From NCBI GenBank assembly GCA_019421345.1, contig JAHZFL010000002.1:258078-322077 (forward strand): DNA of 64,000 nucleotides, given 5' to 3'. This DNA is from Roseburia sp. Lineage in GTDB: Bacteria; Bacillota; Clostridia; Lachnospirales; Lachnospiraceae. The translations under genes and the position numbers were made by a program. The notes under the pieces were generated by a model that was given only the letters and a program-made list of their open reading frames with translations, did not search any database and had not been told where the DNA came from. Shown in pieces: positions 42,359 through 51,601 of this stretch; within the stretch, counting starts at the first letter, position 1; each line of letters starts with the position of its first letter.

Positions 42359-45050
42359 ATAAATTTACCTCCTCGATTGGCAATGAAAATGTAAAGACTG
42401 CCCCGTGCGGAATATTGTCCGACAGCTTAAGCTCTCCTCCGTGCGCGGTAATGATCGACTGACAAAGAGAAAGCCCCAAGCCCAGACTGCGCCGGCTGTC
42501 CGCAACGTTTTTTGTTCCGCTGTAAAACATATCAAAGATAAACGGCTTCATCTCATCGGGAATGCCCGGTCCATTGTCTGAAATACTGACGATCGCGCGA
42601 TTTCCCTCTTTTCTTGTGGAAATAATAATCTGCGATTCCTTTTGCGTATACTTGATCGCATTGTCCACAATATTAATGATGATCTGCATGATCATCCTCG
42701 CATCCACCTTCACCAGGATAATATCGTCACATGCCTGATACAAAATCGTATGCTCCATTTTTTTTCTGCTGATATGCGCCAGCGCCTCCGTCACAAGCTC
42801 ATCCAAAAGCTCTGCCTGCAAATGGATGTTCAGCTTCCCATCTTCAATCTTCGTTACGGAGAGCAGATTTTCCACCAAATTGATCAACCACATCGAATCG
42901 TCATAAATATCTGCGTATAGCTGCTTTTTTGTTTCTTCGTCAAACTTTTCCTCATTTGACAAAAGATTGCTGGCATTACCCGAAATCGAGGTGAGCGGCG
43001 TCCGCAGATCATGTGAGATCGAGCGCAGCAGATTTGCCCGCAACTGCTCTTTTTGCGCCAGGAACGCTGCTTCCTCCTTCTCTCTGGCATTTTTTTCATT
43101 TTCCAGCGCCAGCGCGCACTCTCCGAGAATTGATAATAAAATACTGTTCTCAAACGAATCCAATGGTTTCTCATGCATGACAATCCCGATCACACCATAG
43201 ACGCCCTCGCTTGTGCGGATTGACAGATACAGACATTGCGCATCTGACAGCGTATCTGTCGTCGCACCTGCGTGCTTGTTGTTTTTGAGCACCCATAGCG
43301 CCACCGCTCTCTCTTTATCCGAAAAATACTCGCGTCGAGCCGGTTTTCCGTCCGGCGCAAAAAATCTTGGTTCCAGCAACGCCTCGTTTTTTGCAAGATA
43401 GATTAGCATATCCTTATTTAAAAGCTTCATCAACTGTGTCGCCGTCACCGTAATGATCTGCTCTCTTTCCTTGACACGCTCTAAAAGCTGATTGGTATCA
43501 AACAAAATCTTTGTGCGAAATGCCGCCTGCGCCGCCTGCGCCGCCTGTCTCTTTAAGCGTTTGGCAAGTGTTCCCGTCAAAAATGCCGCAACAAACATGA
43601 TGATGAACGTAACTGGATAATCTTTTTCATAGGCAAGCAGCGTATATCTTGGCTCCGTAAACAAAAAATTAAAGACAACCACACTGACGACGGAGGAGAT
43701 CAGACTGTAAATACGCTGCGTCGTGATGACCGAGGTCACCAGCACACTGAGAATATACATCATAATGATATTGGATTCACTCATCCCCAGACGCCAGAAT
43801 ACATAACCGATGATCGAGGAGAGCACAAGCATTCCAAGGCTTTTTCCCATATCCGCGGCATTAAAAACATGCTGAGTTTTTCGTCTTGCACGCCTCACCC
43901 TATAAGCCATCTCCGAACTGCTGTCGGGGATAATATGCACGTCTACATTCGGCGCCTGAGCGATCAGCTTCTCGGTGAGTGCCGGTTTTCCGAACATAGA
44001 TTTTTTTGTGGCTGCGCTTCTGCCGATGACGATTTTAGAAACACCCGATAATCTGGAAAATTCGGCGATCTGAAACGGCACGTCTTCCCCATATACCGTC
44101 TCAATCTTTGCCCCAAGCTGCTCGGCGAGACGCATATTGCCGCGCAGCCGTTTCTTGTCCTCCTCCTCCATCACCGCAAAGTCTGGGGTTTCCACATACA
44201 GCGCCGTAAAAGCGCCACGGAAAGCCTTCGCCATACGCGCCGCTGTACGGATCAGCTTCATATTGGAGGGTGATGAGGAAAGACACACCAAAATATGCTC
44301 ATCCGTATAATAATCGCCGCCGCTCTTTACCCGCGCCTCCTCGGAAAGCATATTGATCCTGTCTGCGCATCTGCGGAGTGCGATCTCCCTTAACGCGATC
44401 AGATTTTCAATCTGGAAAAAATTTTTTGCGGCTCTTTTTGCCTGATCCCCGCGGTAAACATTGCCTGCCTGCAAACGCTCCAGCAGCTCCTGCGGCTCAA
44501 TATCGATCAGCTCTACCTGGGAGGCATGGTCAAACACGGCATCCGGCACACGCTCCCTGACCATAATCCCTGTAATCGCGGCAACCATATCGTTCAAGCT
44601 CTCGATGTGCTGCACATTTACGGTCGTATAGACGTCAATCCCTGCTTTCAGCAGCTCCTTGACGTCCTGATAGCGCTTCGCATGGCGGCAGCCTTTGGCA
44701 TTTGTATGCGCCAGCTCATCCACAAGAATCAGTCTCGGCTTTCTCCTGATCGCCGCATCCAGATCAAACTCTCGAAGTGTGATCCCGTTATAATCAATCA
44801 CCAGATTCGGAAGCTGCGGAAGCCCGTGCAGCAGCTCCTGTGTCTGCGGTCTTGCATGAGGCTCCACATATCCGGCAACTACATCGATGCCCCTTTGCTT
44901 TGCGGCATGCGCTGCCTGCAGCATGGCATAGGTCTTTCCCACACCCGCCGCATATCCAAAAAATATTTTCAGATGACCTCTGTTTTTCTCATATTCCTCC
45001 CGCTTGACTGCTGCGAGCAGTTGCTCCGCATTCTGACGATTTTCTTCCAT
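42351..45050 (-). CDS. kdpD: Potassium-system sensor kinase KdpD
   Basis: An 899-aa sensor. The N-terminal KdpD domain has the P-loop GYAAGVGKTYAML, followed by a Usp-like domain (HILVCLSSSPSNMKLIRTAA). Four membrane helices lie in the middle (~400-490). Then come a GAF-like region, the phospho-His box SISHDLRTPLTS and the ATPase (NAIKY, DNGPGIP, LGLGLSL). Start at the ATG 7 nt after GAGGG; another ATG 8 codons earlier abuts the preceding small ORF. It likely senses potassium or turgor and, via Usp, possibly c-di-AMP. Confidence 0.93.
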   Translation of the reverse strand: MEENRQNAEQLLAAVKREEYEKNRGHLKIFFGYAAGVGKTYAMLQAAHAAKQRGIDVVAGYVEPHARPQTQELLHGLPQLPNLVIDYNGITLREFDLDAAIRRKPRLILVDELAHTNAKGCRHAKRYQDVKELLKAGIDVYTTVNVQHIESLNDMVAAITGIMVRERVPDAVFDHASQVELIDIEPQELLERLQAGNVYRGDQAKRAAKNFFQIENLIALREIALRRCADRINMLSEEARVKSGGDYYTDEHILVCLSSSPSNMKLIRTAARMAKAFRGAFTALYVETPDFAVMEEEDKKRLRGNMRLAEQLGAKIETVYGEDVPFQIAEFSRLSGVSKIVIGRSAATKKSMFGKPALTEKLIAQAPNVDVHIIPDSSSEMAYRVRRARRKTQHVFNAADMGKSLGMLVLSSIIGYVFWRLGMSESNIIMMYILSVLVTSVITTQRIYSLISSVVSVVVFNFLFTEPRYTLLAYEKDYPVTFIIMFVAAFLTGTLAKRLKRQAAQAAQAAFRTKILFDTNQLLERVKEREQIITVTATQLMKLLNKDMLIYLAKNEALLEPRFFAPDGKPARREYFSDKERAVALWVLKNNKHAGATTDTLSDAQCLYLSIRTSEGVYGVIGIVMHEKPLDSFENSILLSILGECALALENEKNAREKEEAAFLAQKEQLRANLLRSISHDLRTPLTSISGNASNLLSNEEKFDEETKKQLYADIYDDSMWLINLVENLLSVTKIEDGKLNIHLQAELLDELVTEALAHISRKKMEHTILYQACDDIILVKVDARMIMQIIINIVDNAIKYTQKESQIIISTRKEGNRAIVSISDNGPGIPDEMKPFIFDMFYSGTKNVADSRRSLGLGLSLCQSIITAHGGELKLSDNIPHGAVFTFSLPIEEVNLYE

Positions 45051-45076
45051 CCACGTTCCCTCTGCCTCTATCATTT

Positions 45077-45184
45077 TTACACGTTCTTGCTGTGCCCACT
45101 TTCAGCCAATCCAAGACTTTCTTCCTTAAAAAGAAATCCTAACACGGCTGCAAAAACTACGGGCTGCAGCATGACTGCTTCCAT
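45077..45184 (-). CDS. Small ORF inside the kdp operon, 35 aa
   Basis: The frame MEAVMLQPVVFAAVLGFL, then FKEESLGLAESGHSKNV, lies between kdpC and kdpD with a good GGAGG site 7 nt upstream. The N-terminal half is hydrophobic enough for one short membrane helix. It could be a KdpD-associated micropeptide or a leader peptide. Unknown family. Confidence 0.45.
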   Translation of the reverse strand: MEAVMLQPVVFAAVLGFLFKEESLGLAESGHSKNV

Positions 45185-45245
45185 TATAACACCTCCGCAG
45201 AACCAACCGCTATTTTTTCTTTTAAAAATATCGGAGCTTTCTGTT

Positions 45246-45890
45246 TTACTCCTGCGCCATCGCCTGAGCCACTGCCAGATTGCACTTTAGGACATTGACA
45301 CGTTCTTCTCCAAAGATTCCAAGCACCTTATGCTCCGTATTTTCTTCCACGATCTTTTCGACTGTCTCCTCACTCAAGCCGGAATGCTCCGCCACTGCAG
45401 CAATCTGGATCTCCGCCGCCTGGGGACTGATATGCGGATCAAGCCCCGATGCGGATGCTGTGAGTAAATCTGCCGGTACTTCCTCTGCCGTAACGCCCGG
45501 ATGTGCCGCTAAAAACGCATCCAAATCCTCCTCGATCCTCGCCTTTAAATCAGGATTGGAGCTTCCATAGTTAAACGAACCGGATGCCGCGCCGCTAAAC
45601 GCACCGCTCTCTGCCTCCTCCTTCGTGTAGGTGTTATAATTTACGGCAGACACCCTTCCCTTGAAAAAGCAGTCCTCTGTAAAACGCTGTCCAAGCAGCT
45701 CGGAACCGACTGCCTCCGTTAGGTCTGTCGTCAGATTACCGTTTTTATCAATCAGACTTCCGTTTGCCCTTGCCTGCATCGTGACCTGACTTGCGCCGGT
45801 CAGCAGCAGCGGATAGGCAAACGAGCATAAAAGCAGCATCACCAAGCAAAAGAAACATGCGGTTTTTAACATTTTACCAAAGCTTTTCAT
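45246..45890 (-). CDS. kdpC: Potassium-transporting ATPase subunit C
   Basis: A 214-aa protein with one N-terminal membrane helix (FFCLVMLLLCSFAYPLLL). The Kdp-C conserved region follows: GQRFTEDCFFKGRVSAVNYN, then SNPDLKARIEEDL, DLLTASASGLDPHISP and VLGIFGEERVNVLKCNLA. It sits between KdpA and KdpB and helps ATP binding. Starts after AGGAGGAAGCTCT. Confidence 0.94.
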   Translation of the reverse strand: MKSFGKMLKTACFFCLVMLLLCSFAYPLLLTGASQVTMQARANGSLIDKNGNLTTDLTEAVGSELLGQRFTEDCFFKGRVSAVNYNTYTKEEAESGAFSGAASGSFNYGSSNPDLKARIEEDLDAFLAAHPGVTAEEVPADLLTASASGLDPHISPQAAEIQIAAVAEHSGLSEETVEKIVEENTEHKVLGIFGEERVNVLKCNLAVAQAMAQE

Positions 45891-45902
45891 AGAGCTTCCT
45901 CC

Positions 45903-47957
45903 TTACATTCCTAACATAGACAGCAATGGCGCTACCAGCAGATCAATGATCTTAATTCCGACGAACGGAACGATCACTCCACCCAGTCCGTAGATTCCCA
46001 TATTGCGCAGAAGAATTTTTTCTGCCTTCATCGGCTGATACTTCACACCCTTCATGGCGATCGGAATCAACGCCGGAATAATAAGTGCATTAAAAATCAG
46101 AGCTGATAATATCGCGCTTGCCGGCGTTGCCAGATGCATGATATTTAAAATCTGCATCTGCGGCAGAATCATCGTAAACATTGCCGGAATGATCGCAAAA
46201 TATTTTGCAATATCGTTTGCAATACTAAAGGTGGTCAGCGATCCTCTGGTGATCAGAAGCTGTTTTCCGATTTCCACCACTTCCAGAATCTTGGTCGGAT
46301 CAGAATCCAGATCGACCATGTTGGCAGCCTCCTTCGCCGCCTGCGTTCCCGAATTCATCGCAAGTCCGACATCCGCCTGCGCCAGTGCCGGCGCGTCGTT
46401 CGTTCCGTCTCCCGTCATGGCGACCAGCTTGCCCTCTGCCTGTTCCTTCTTAATCGCCTCGATCTTATCCTCCGGCTTACACTCTGCGATAAAGCCGTCA
46501 ACGCCCGCCTCCTTTGCGATCGTTGCCGCCGTCAGCGGATTATCTCCCGTACACATAATTGTCTTGATCCCGATCTCGCGCAGCCTTGCAAAGCGCTCGG
46601 AGAGTCCCGGCTTTACCGTATCCTTTAAATAAATCACACCAAGTATTTTCTGACCGACACAGACCGTCAGCGGTGTTCCTCCGAGATTGGAAACCCTTGT
46701 TACGATTTCCTCCAAATCTTCGGGAATCTTTCCTCCCTGCTCTCTGACAAATGTCTTGATCGCCTCGGAAGCACCTTTTCTGACAACCGTACCGTCTGTC
46801 ATATCCACTCCGCTCATCTTTGTCTGCGCCGTAAATTCGACAAAGGACATCTGCTTCTTTATCTCCTCGGATAACTCGCAGCCCATCTGCCGGCCGAGGT
46901 CAACCGTGGACTTTCCCTCCGGCGTCTCATCCATCAGTGAGCACAGCACACTGTAATGGATTAAATCCTCCTTTGTGACCCAGTTTACCGGATAAAACTC
47001 GGCAGCCAGACGATTTCCATAAGTGATCGTTCCTGTTTTGTCCAAAATCATGGTATCCACATCACCGCATGCCTCCACGGCTTTCCCCGACAGGGCAATG
47101 ACATTAAATCTTGTCACACGGTCCATGCCGGCGATACCGATTGCAGAGAGAAGTCCGCCGATCGTTGTTGGAATCAGACACACTGTCAGCGCAACTGCCC
47201 ACGAAACCGGAATGTTGACTCCCAGATAGGCTGCGAACGGATACAGCGTGATCACCACGATCAGAAAAATAACCGTCAGCACGATCAACAGCGTATTGAG
47301 TGCGATTTCATTCGGCGTTTTCTGTCTGGAAGCGCCCTCCACCAGCGCAATCATCTTATCGAGAAACGAATGTCCCGGCTCTGCCACAATCCTTATTTTC
47401 AGCCAGTCCGACACCACCGTCGTGCCTCCCGTCACGGAGGAGAAATCTCCTCCCGCCTCTCTTGTAACAGGTGCGGACTCTCCGGTAATCGCTGACTCAT
47501 CCACTGAGGCAATTCCCTCGATGATCTCTCCGTCGTTTGGAATGACCTCTCCGGTCTTAACCAGAACAATATCATCCTTCTTGAGCTCGGAGGCACCGAT
47601 CACTTTTTCACTTCCATCGGGAAGCAGCAGCCTCGCCACGGTATCCTGCTTTGTTTTTTTCAGGGAAGCCGCCTGTGCTTTGCCCCTGCCCTCCGCAACC
47701 GATTCCGCAAAGTTTGCAAATAAAACGGTGATAAACAAAACAACAGTCACAATTCCGTTATAAATCCGGTATGTCTCGTTCCCCCCAAATAAGGTTGGGA
47801 AAAAGGTCAAAAGCAGCGTGATCACACATCCGATCTCCACCACGAACATCACCGGATTTTTTACCATATACCGGGGATCCAGCTTCTGGAAGGAACCGAT
47901 AATGGAAGATTTTAATATATCCCGTGTCACAAATTTTGTGCCGTTCTTCTTAGCCAT
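45903..47957 (-). CDS. kdpB: Potassium-transporting ATPase ATP-binding subunit B
   Basis: A 684-aa P-type ATPase. TGESAPVTRE, the phospho-Asp in LDKTGTITYG and the hinge TGDGTNDAPALAQADVGLAM are intact. Start at the ATG with GAGGAG 7 nt upstream, eight codons after a weaker start that would overlap kdpA. It powers uptake through KdpA. Confidence 0.96.
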   Translation of the reverse strand: MAKKNGTKFVTRDILKSSIIGSFQKLDPRYMVKNPVMFVVEIGCVITLLLTFFPTLFGGNETYRIYNGIVTVVLFITVLFANFAESVAEGRGKAQAASLKKTKQDTVARLLLPDGSEKVIGASELKKDDIVLVKTGEVIPNDGEIIEGIASVDESAITGESAPVTREAGGDFSSVTGGTTVVSDWLKIRIVAEPGHSFLDKMIALVEGASRQKTPNEIALNTLLIVLTVIFLIVVITLYPFAAYLGVNIPVSWAVALTVCLIPTTIGGLLSAIGIAGMDRVTRFNVIALSGKAVEACGDVDTMILDKTGTITYGNRLAAEFYPVNWVTKEDLIHYSVLCSLMDETPEGKSTVDLGRQMGCELSEEIKKQMSFVEFTAQTKMSGVDMTDGTVVRKGASEAIKTFVREQGGKIPEDLEEIVTRVSNLGGTPLTVCVGQKILGVIYLKDTVKPGLSERFARLREIGIKTIMCTGDNPLTAATIAKEAGVDGFIAECKPEDKIEAIKKEQAEGKLVAMTGDGTNDAPALAQADVGLAMNSGTQAAKEAANMVDLDSDPTKILEVVEIGKQLLITRGSLTTFSIANDIAKYFAIIPAMFTMILPQMQILNIMHLATPASAILSALIFNALIIPALIPIAMKGVKYQPMKAEKILLRNMGIYGLGGVIVPFVGIKIIDLLVAPLLSMLGM

Positions 47958-47971
47958 GTCAATTCTCCTCT

Positions 47972-49678
47972 CTACATCCACAGTGCCAGATGCTCTGCGA
48001 TCGGACCTAATGCCAGCGCCGGGAAAAAGGTCAGTGCCGCAAAAATGTATACAATGAATACAAGAATGATCATAAAGGTCACATTATCCGTCCGAAGCGT
48101 TCCGATCGTCTCATTGACGGTTTTCTTTTTCAACAGAGAGCCTGCGATCGCAAGCTGTGCAATCAGGGCAATGTAGCGTCCGAAGAACATCGCCAGTCCC
48201 GTCGTTACATTCCAGAATACACTGTTGTCCGCCAGCCCCTCAAAGCCGGAGCCGTTATTTGCTGCCGACGACGCATATTCATAAAGCACCTGCGTCAGAC
48301 CGTGGAAACCGGGGTTTGTGATACCCGCCAGACCGTCCTGCATAGAGACTGCCAGCCCGGAAAATCCCAATACCAGCAGCGGATGGATCAAAATAATGAT
48401 CGCTATCAGCTTCATCTCTTTTCCTTCAATCTTCTTATTCAGATATTCCGGTGTCCTGCCTACCATCAATCCGCAGATAAACACTGCAAGAATGACATAG
48501 GTCACCATATTCATCAGACCGACGCCCTTACCGCCAAATACACAGTTTAACATCATATGTAGCAGCGGCACCATACCGCCGAGCGGTGTGAGCGAATCGT
48601 GCATATTGTTGACGGTACCGGTGGTAAAGGATGTCGTGACCGTCGTAAACAGCGCAGACTGATCAACGCCAAACCGCACCTCTTTTCCTTCCATACTGCC
48701 CATATCCTGATTGATGCCCGTTGCCTCAATCACCGGATTGCCGGCTCGCTCCGCTCCAACGCAGACCGTAAGACCTATGACAAACAAAATTGCCATTGCT
48801 CCGAAAATCACCGCGCCCTGCCGTCCCATTAACGGCTTTCTGACGGTCTTCTTTTCCTTTTTTCTGTCATGCAGCATCAGTCCAAAGGTTACTACACATG
48901 CTCCCGGCAAAAGCATCATCGAAAGCATTTCGATCATGTTGGAGATAACGGTCGGATTTTCAAAGGGAGTCGACGAGTTTGCGCCGAAGAATCCACCGCC
49001 GTTTGTTCCCAGATGCTTAATGGATTCCAAAGCCGCAACAGGTCCCATCGCAATATCCTGATACGTTCCCTCAATCGTCTCGACCGTGATATTTCCCGCT
49101 AATGTCTGCGGCGTTCCCTGACTGACGAGAAGCAGCCCGACGATAAATGCCAGCGGAAGCAGCACACGCGTGATGATCCGCACCATATCGGCAAAAAAGT
49201 TCCCTAGCTTTCTCCCGGAAAGTCCGCGGCAGAATGCCATACATGCAGCATACCCGCTCGCCGCCGAGGTAAACATCATAAAAATGATCACGCACATCTG
49301 CGCCGCATAGGAAAGTCCGCTCTCTCCTGCATAATGCTGGAGGTTGGTATTTGTCATAAAGCTGATGATCGTATTAAAGCTTAGGCTTTCCTCCATTCCG
49401 CCGATCCCGTTTGGGTTGAGAAACAAAAATCCCTGTATTCTTAGGATCAGATAACCAACCAGAATCATCACGGCGTTTGCCGTCACAAGCGACAGCGCAT
49501 ATTCCTTCCAGCTCATGTCCCCGCCCTTGATTCCGCATATCTTATAGATCAGGCGGTCAACCGGATCAAACACTCTGTCCGCAAATGTTTTTTGATCTGT
49601 GGCAATGTGATACATATATCTGCCCATCGGGATGACAAGTATCACAAACATCGCCAGCACCAGAATAATCTGTAACAT
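47972..49678 (-). CDS. kdpA: Potassium-transporting ATPase channel subunit A
   Basis: A 568-aa membrane channel of about ten helices. Selectivity-filter-type regions are recognisable (SFMTNTNLQHYAG, LGTNGGGFFGANSSTPFEN, VTTSFTTGTVNNMHDSLTPL and ASSAANNGSGFEGLADN). Starts after AGGAGGAAGAACT, with the KdpF-like ORF 17 nt upstream. Confidence 0.96.
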   Translation of the reverse strand: MLQIILVLAMFVILVIPMGRYMYHIATDQKTFADRVFDPVDRLIYKICGIKGGDMSWKEYALSLVTANAVMILVGYLILRIQGFLFLNPNGIGGMEESLSFNTIISFMTNTNLQHYAGESGLSYAAQMCVIIFMMFTSAASGYAACMAFCRGLSGRKLGNFFADMVRIITRVLLPLAFIVGLLLVSQGTPQTLAGNITVETIEGTYQDIAMGPVAALESIKHLGTNGGGFFGANSSTPFENPTVISNMIEMLSMMLLPGACVVTFGLMLHDRKKEKKTVRKPLMGRQGAVIFGAMAILFVIGLTVCVGAERAGNPVIEATGINQDMGSMEGKEVRFGVDQSALFTTVTTSFTTGTVNNMHDSLTPLGGMVPLLHMMLNCVFGGKGVGLMNMVTYVILAVFICGLMVGRTPEYLNKKIEGKEMKLIAIIILIHPLLVLGFSGLAVSMQDGLAGITNPGFHGLTQVLYEYASSAANNGSGFEGLADNSVFWNVTTGLAMFFGRYIALIAQLAIAGSLLKKKTVNETIGTLRTDNVTFMIILVFIVYIFAALTFFPALALGPIAEHLALWM

Positions 49679-49695
49679 AGTTCTTCCTCCTGCCC

Positions 49696-49797
49696 TTATC
49701 GTTCCTTCGTCTCTATCTGTCTCTCACAAAAGTCGGCAAATAATTTTACCAGACCAAAGCTTGCGAGCAGCAGCGCCACCATCAGAATATCCATCAT
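49696..49797 (-). CDS. kdpF: KdpF-like small membrane peptide, 33 aa
   Basis: Starts MMDILMVALLLASFGLVK after GGAGGAGAGATT and continues with a short charged tail (ADFCERQIETKER). It is one helix long, directly before kdpA, matching the position and size of KdpF, which stabilises the complex. Confidence 0.8.
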   Translation of the reverse strand: MMDILMVALLLASFGLVKLFADFCERQIETKER

Positions 49798-49966
49798 AAT
49801 CTCTCCTCCTTCACATGTCTGACCCAAAGCTTATTTGCGATGCCTTAGATCAATTTATATTACTCTGCGATTCTAGCACCATTACCGTTAAAATGAACTT
49901 AATAAACATACGCTCATATAAAGATTGTATTAAGATGTATAAATATCTGTCGCAGGGATGAATCTG

Positions 49967-50155
49967 TTATCCAAGCACATAGGACACCGGAAGCATAACG
50001 ACGGTCGTGCATGCGGCTACCGACAAGAGGATCGCGATCGGCAAGCCCACAGCAGCAACTGCAAATCCGATATAAGGATGATAAAGCAAAAAGCTGTCTG
50101 ACAAATTTTCCCATCTTATTTCCCATTTATTTAATCTTTCTCTTATACTTTTCAT
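49967..50155 (-). CDS. Small membrane protein, 62 aa
   Basis: The ATG at 50155 follows AAGGAG by 11 nt. A cytosolic basic start (MKSIRERLNKWEIRWENLSD) precedes two hydrophobic segments (YIGFAVAAVGLPIAILLSVA and CTTVVMLPVSYVLG). It lies upstream of the kdp operon and may belong to its regulon, though no promoter or riboswitch is evident in the ~170-bp gap. Function unknown. Confidence 0.55.
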   Translation of the reverse strand: MKSIRERLNKWEIRWENLSDSFLLYHPYIGFAVAAVGLPIAILLSVAACTTVVMLPVSYVLG

Positions 50156-50258
50156 ACAATCTTCATCTCCTTCTGAACCTAATGTACCACTTGAAGGGTA
50201 AAGATAGGAAAAGGGAATCTCCCGAAGAATTAAAAATTTATAAATATCCATGCATACA

Positions 50259-50304
50259 AAAAGGCGAAAGCCGGACAGCGAAGATTCGCTGTCCGGCTTT
50301 CGCC
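50259..50304 (-). terminator. Terminator of the flavodiiron operon
   Basis: A 20-bp perfect stem (50263-50282 with 50285-50304) and a 2-nt loop are followed on the minus strand by TTTTTGT. It ends the operon that finishes with the flavodiiron gene. Confidence 0.9.
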
Positions 50305-50358
50305 TTCTATTCTTTTTTATAGATATAAGAGCAACGCGCGGAGCATGCCGCTCGTTAA

Positions 50359-51573
50359 TTACAGCTCTAACTTCTGTACAGACTGCACGATCGCATCTGC
50401 AAGTGACTCAAACTCCGGTGCGTTTGTCTCGTCTGCGGAGGAGTTGACAGATACCTGTGCGCCAAGCACGGTGCACTCCTTTAATTCCTCCTCGATATAC
50501 TCTTTCATCAGAGTACCGGACTTGATCGCCCATGTTCCGTTCTCAATAATTCCAAAGGTACGCTTCTGGAAGTTGAGTGCCTTTAAGTGATGCAGGAAAT
50601 CATACATTACCGGATAAATTCCCAGATTGTATGTTACCGATGCAAGTACGATGTGGCTGTACTTAAATGCCTCTGATACCAGATAAGACACATGTGTATT
50701 GGAAACATCATACATTGCCACATTGGTAACGCCCTTATCGCAAAGCTTGGATGCAAGCTCCTGTGCGGCTGCTTCCGTGTTTCCGTACATGGAAGCGTAC
50801 AATACAAGCACGCCCTTCTCCTCCGGCTCATAACGGCTCCACTTGTCATGCTTATCCAGATAGTAGCCAAGATCATTACGCCATACCGGACCATGCAGCG
50901 GACAGAACATCTTGATCGGAACAGTTCCGGCTTTCTTAAGCAGAAGCTGTACAAACGGTCCGTACTTTCCTACGATATTGCAGAAGTATCTTCTTGCATC
51001 ATCAAGCCAGTCGCGGTCAAAGTTCACTTCATCTGCAAACAGCTTTCCGTCCAAAGAACCAAACGTACCGAATGCATCTGCCGAAAACAGCACGCCATTG
51101 GTCGTATCAAATGTCACCATTGCCTCCGGCCAGTGAACCATCGGAGCAGCAACGAAAGTAACCGTGTGCTTTCCAAAGCTCTTGGTATCGCCTTCCTTTA
51201 CTTCCTCTTTACGATCCTCCACATGGAAGCCGAACTGATGCATGAACATAAATGCCTTCTCATTGCTGATGACCTTACATTCCGGATAACGCAGAAGCAC
51301 TTCCTCCATAGACGCCGCATGATCCGGCTCCATATGATTGATCACAAGATAATCCAGCTTTCTGCCGTTTAATACCTCTTTGACATTATTTAAAAATTCT
51401 CTGCAGCCTGCCCAGTCTACCGTATCAAATAATACCGTCTTATCATCCATCAGCAGGTAAGAATTATAGGATACGCCTCTTGGAATCGGATGAATATTCT
51501 CAAACAGATGTAAACGCTTCTCGTTTACTCCGACCCAGTATAAATCCTCTGTTACCTTTCTAACACAGCTCAT
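50359..51573 (-). CDS. Flavodiiron protein (A-type flavoprotein, FprA-like)
   Basis: A 404-aa enzyme. The N-terminal beta-lactamase-like domain binds two irons (HMEPDHAAS: H80, E82, D84, H85; later VHWPEAM, SADAFGTFG and PLHGPVW). The C-terminal flavodoxin domain begins VLVLYASMYGNTEAAAQE. Such enzymes reduce O2 to water or NO to N2O in anaerobes, taking electrons from rubredoxin. The next gene upstream encodes a rubredoxin domain, so the two probably work together. Starts after GGAGGAGAATTAAA. Confidence 0.93.
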   Translation of the reverse strand: MSCVRKVTEDLYWVGVNEKRLHLFENIHPIPRGVSYNSYLLMDDKTVLFDTVDWAGCREFLNNVKEVLNGRKLDYLVINHMEPDHAASMEEVLLRYPECKVISNEKAFMFMHQFGFHVEDRKEEVKEGDTKSFGKHTVTFVAAPMVHWPEAMVTFDTTNGVLFSADAFGTFGSLDGKLFADEVNFDRDWLDDARRYFCNIVGKYGPFVQLLLKKAGTVPIKMFCPLHGPVWRNDLGYYLDKHDKWSRYEPEEKGVLVLYASMYGNTEAAAQELASKLCDKGVTNVAMYDVSNTHVSYLVSEAFKYSHIVLASVTYNLGIYPVMYDFLHHLKALNFQKRTFGIIENGTWAIKSGTLMKEYIEEELKECTVLGAQVSVNSSADETNAPEFESLADAIVQSVQKLEL

Positions 51574-51601
51574 TTTAATTCTCCTCCTTCAAAATATGTT
51601 T

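Noticed and set aside
44526..45290. 254-aa plus-strand ORF antisense to kdpD
   Set aside because: It lies opposite the conserved KdpD N-terminus and has no ribosome-binding site or family signature; it is a shadow frame.
49798..49966. c-di-AMP or other riboswitch upstream of kdp
   Set aside because: No conserved core was visible and the leader is short and AT-rich.
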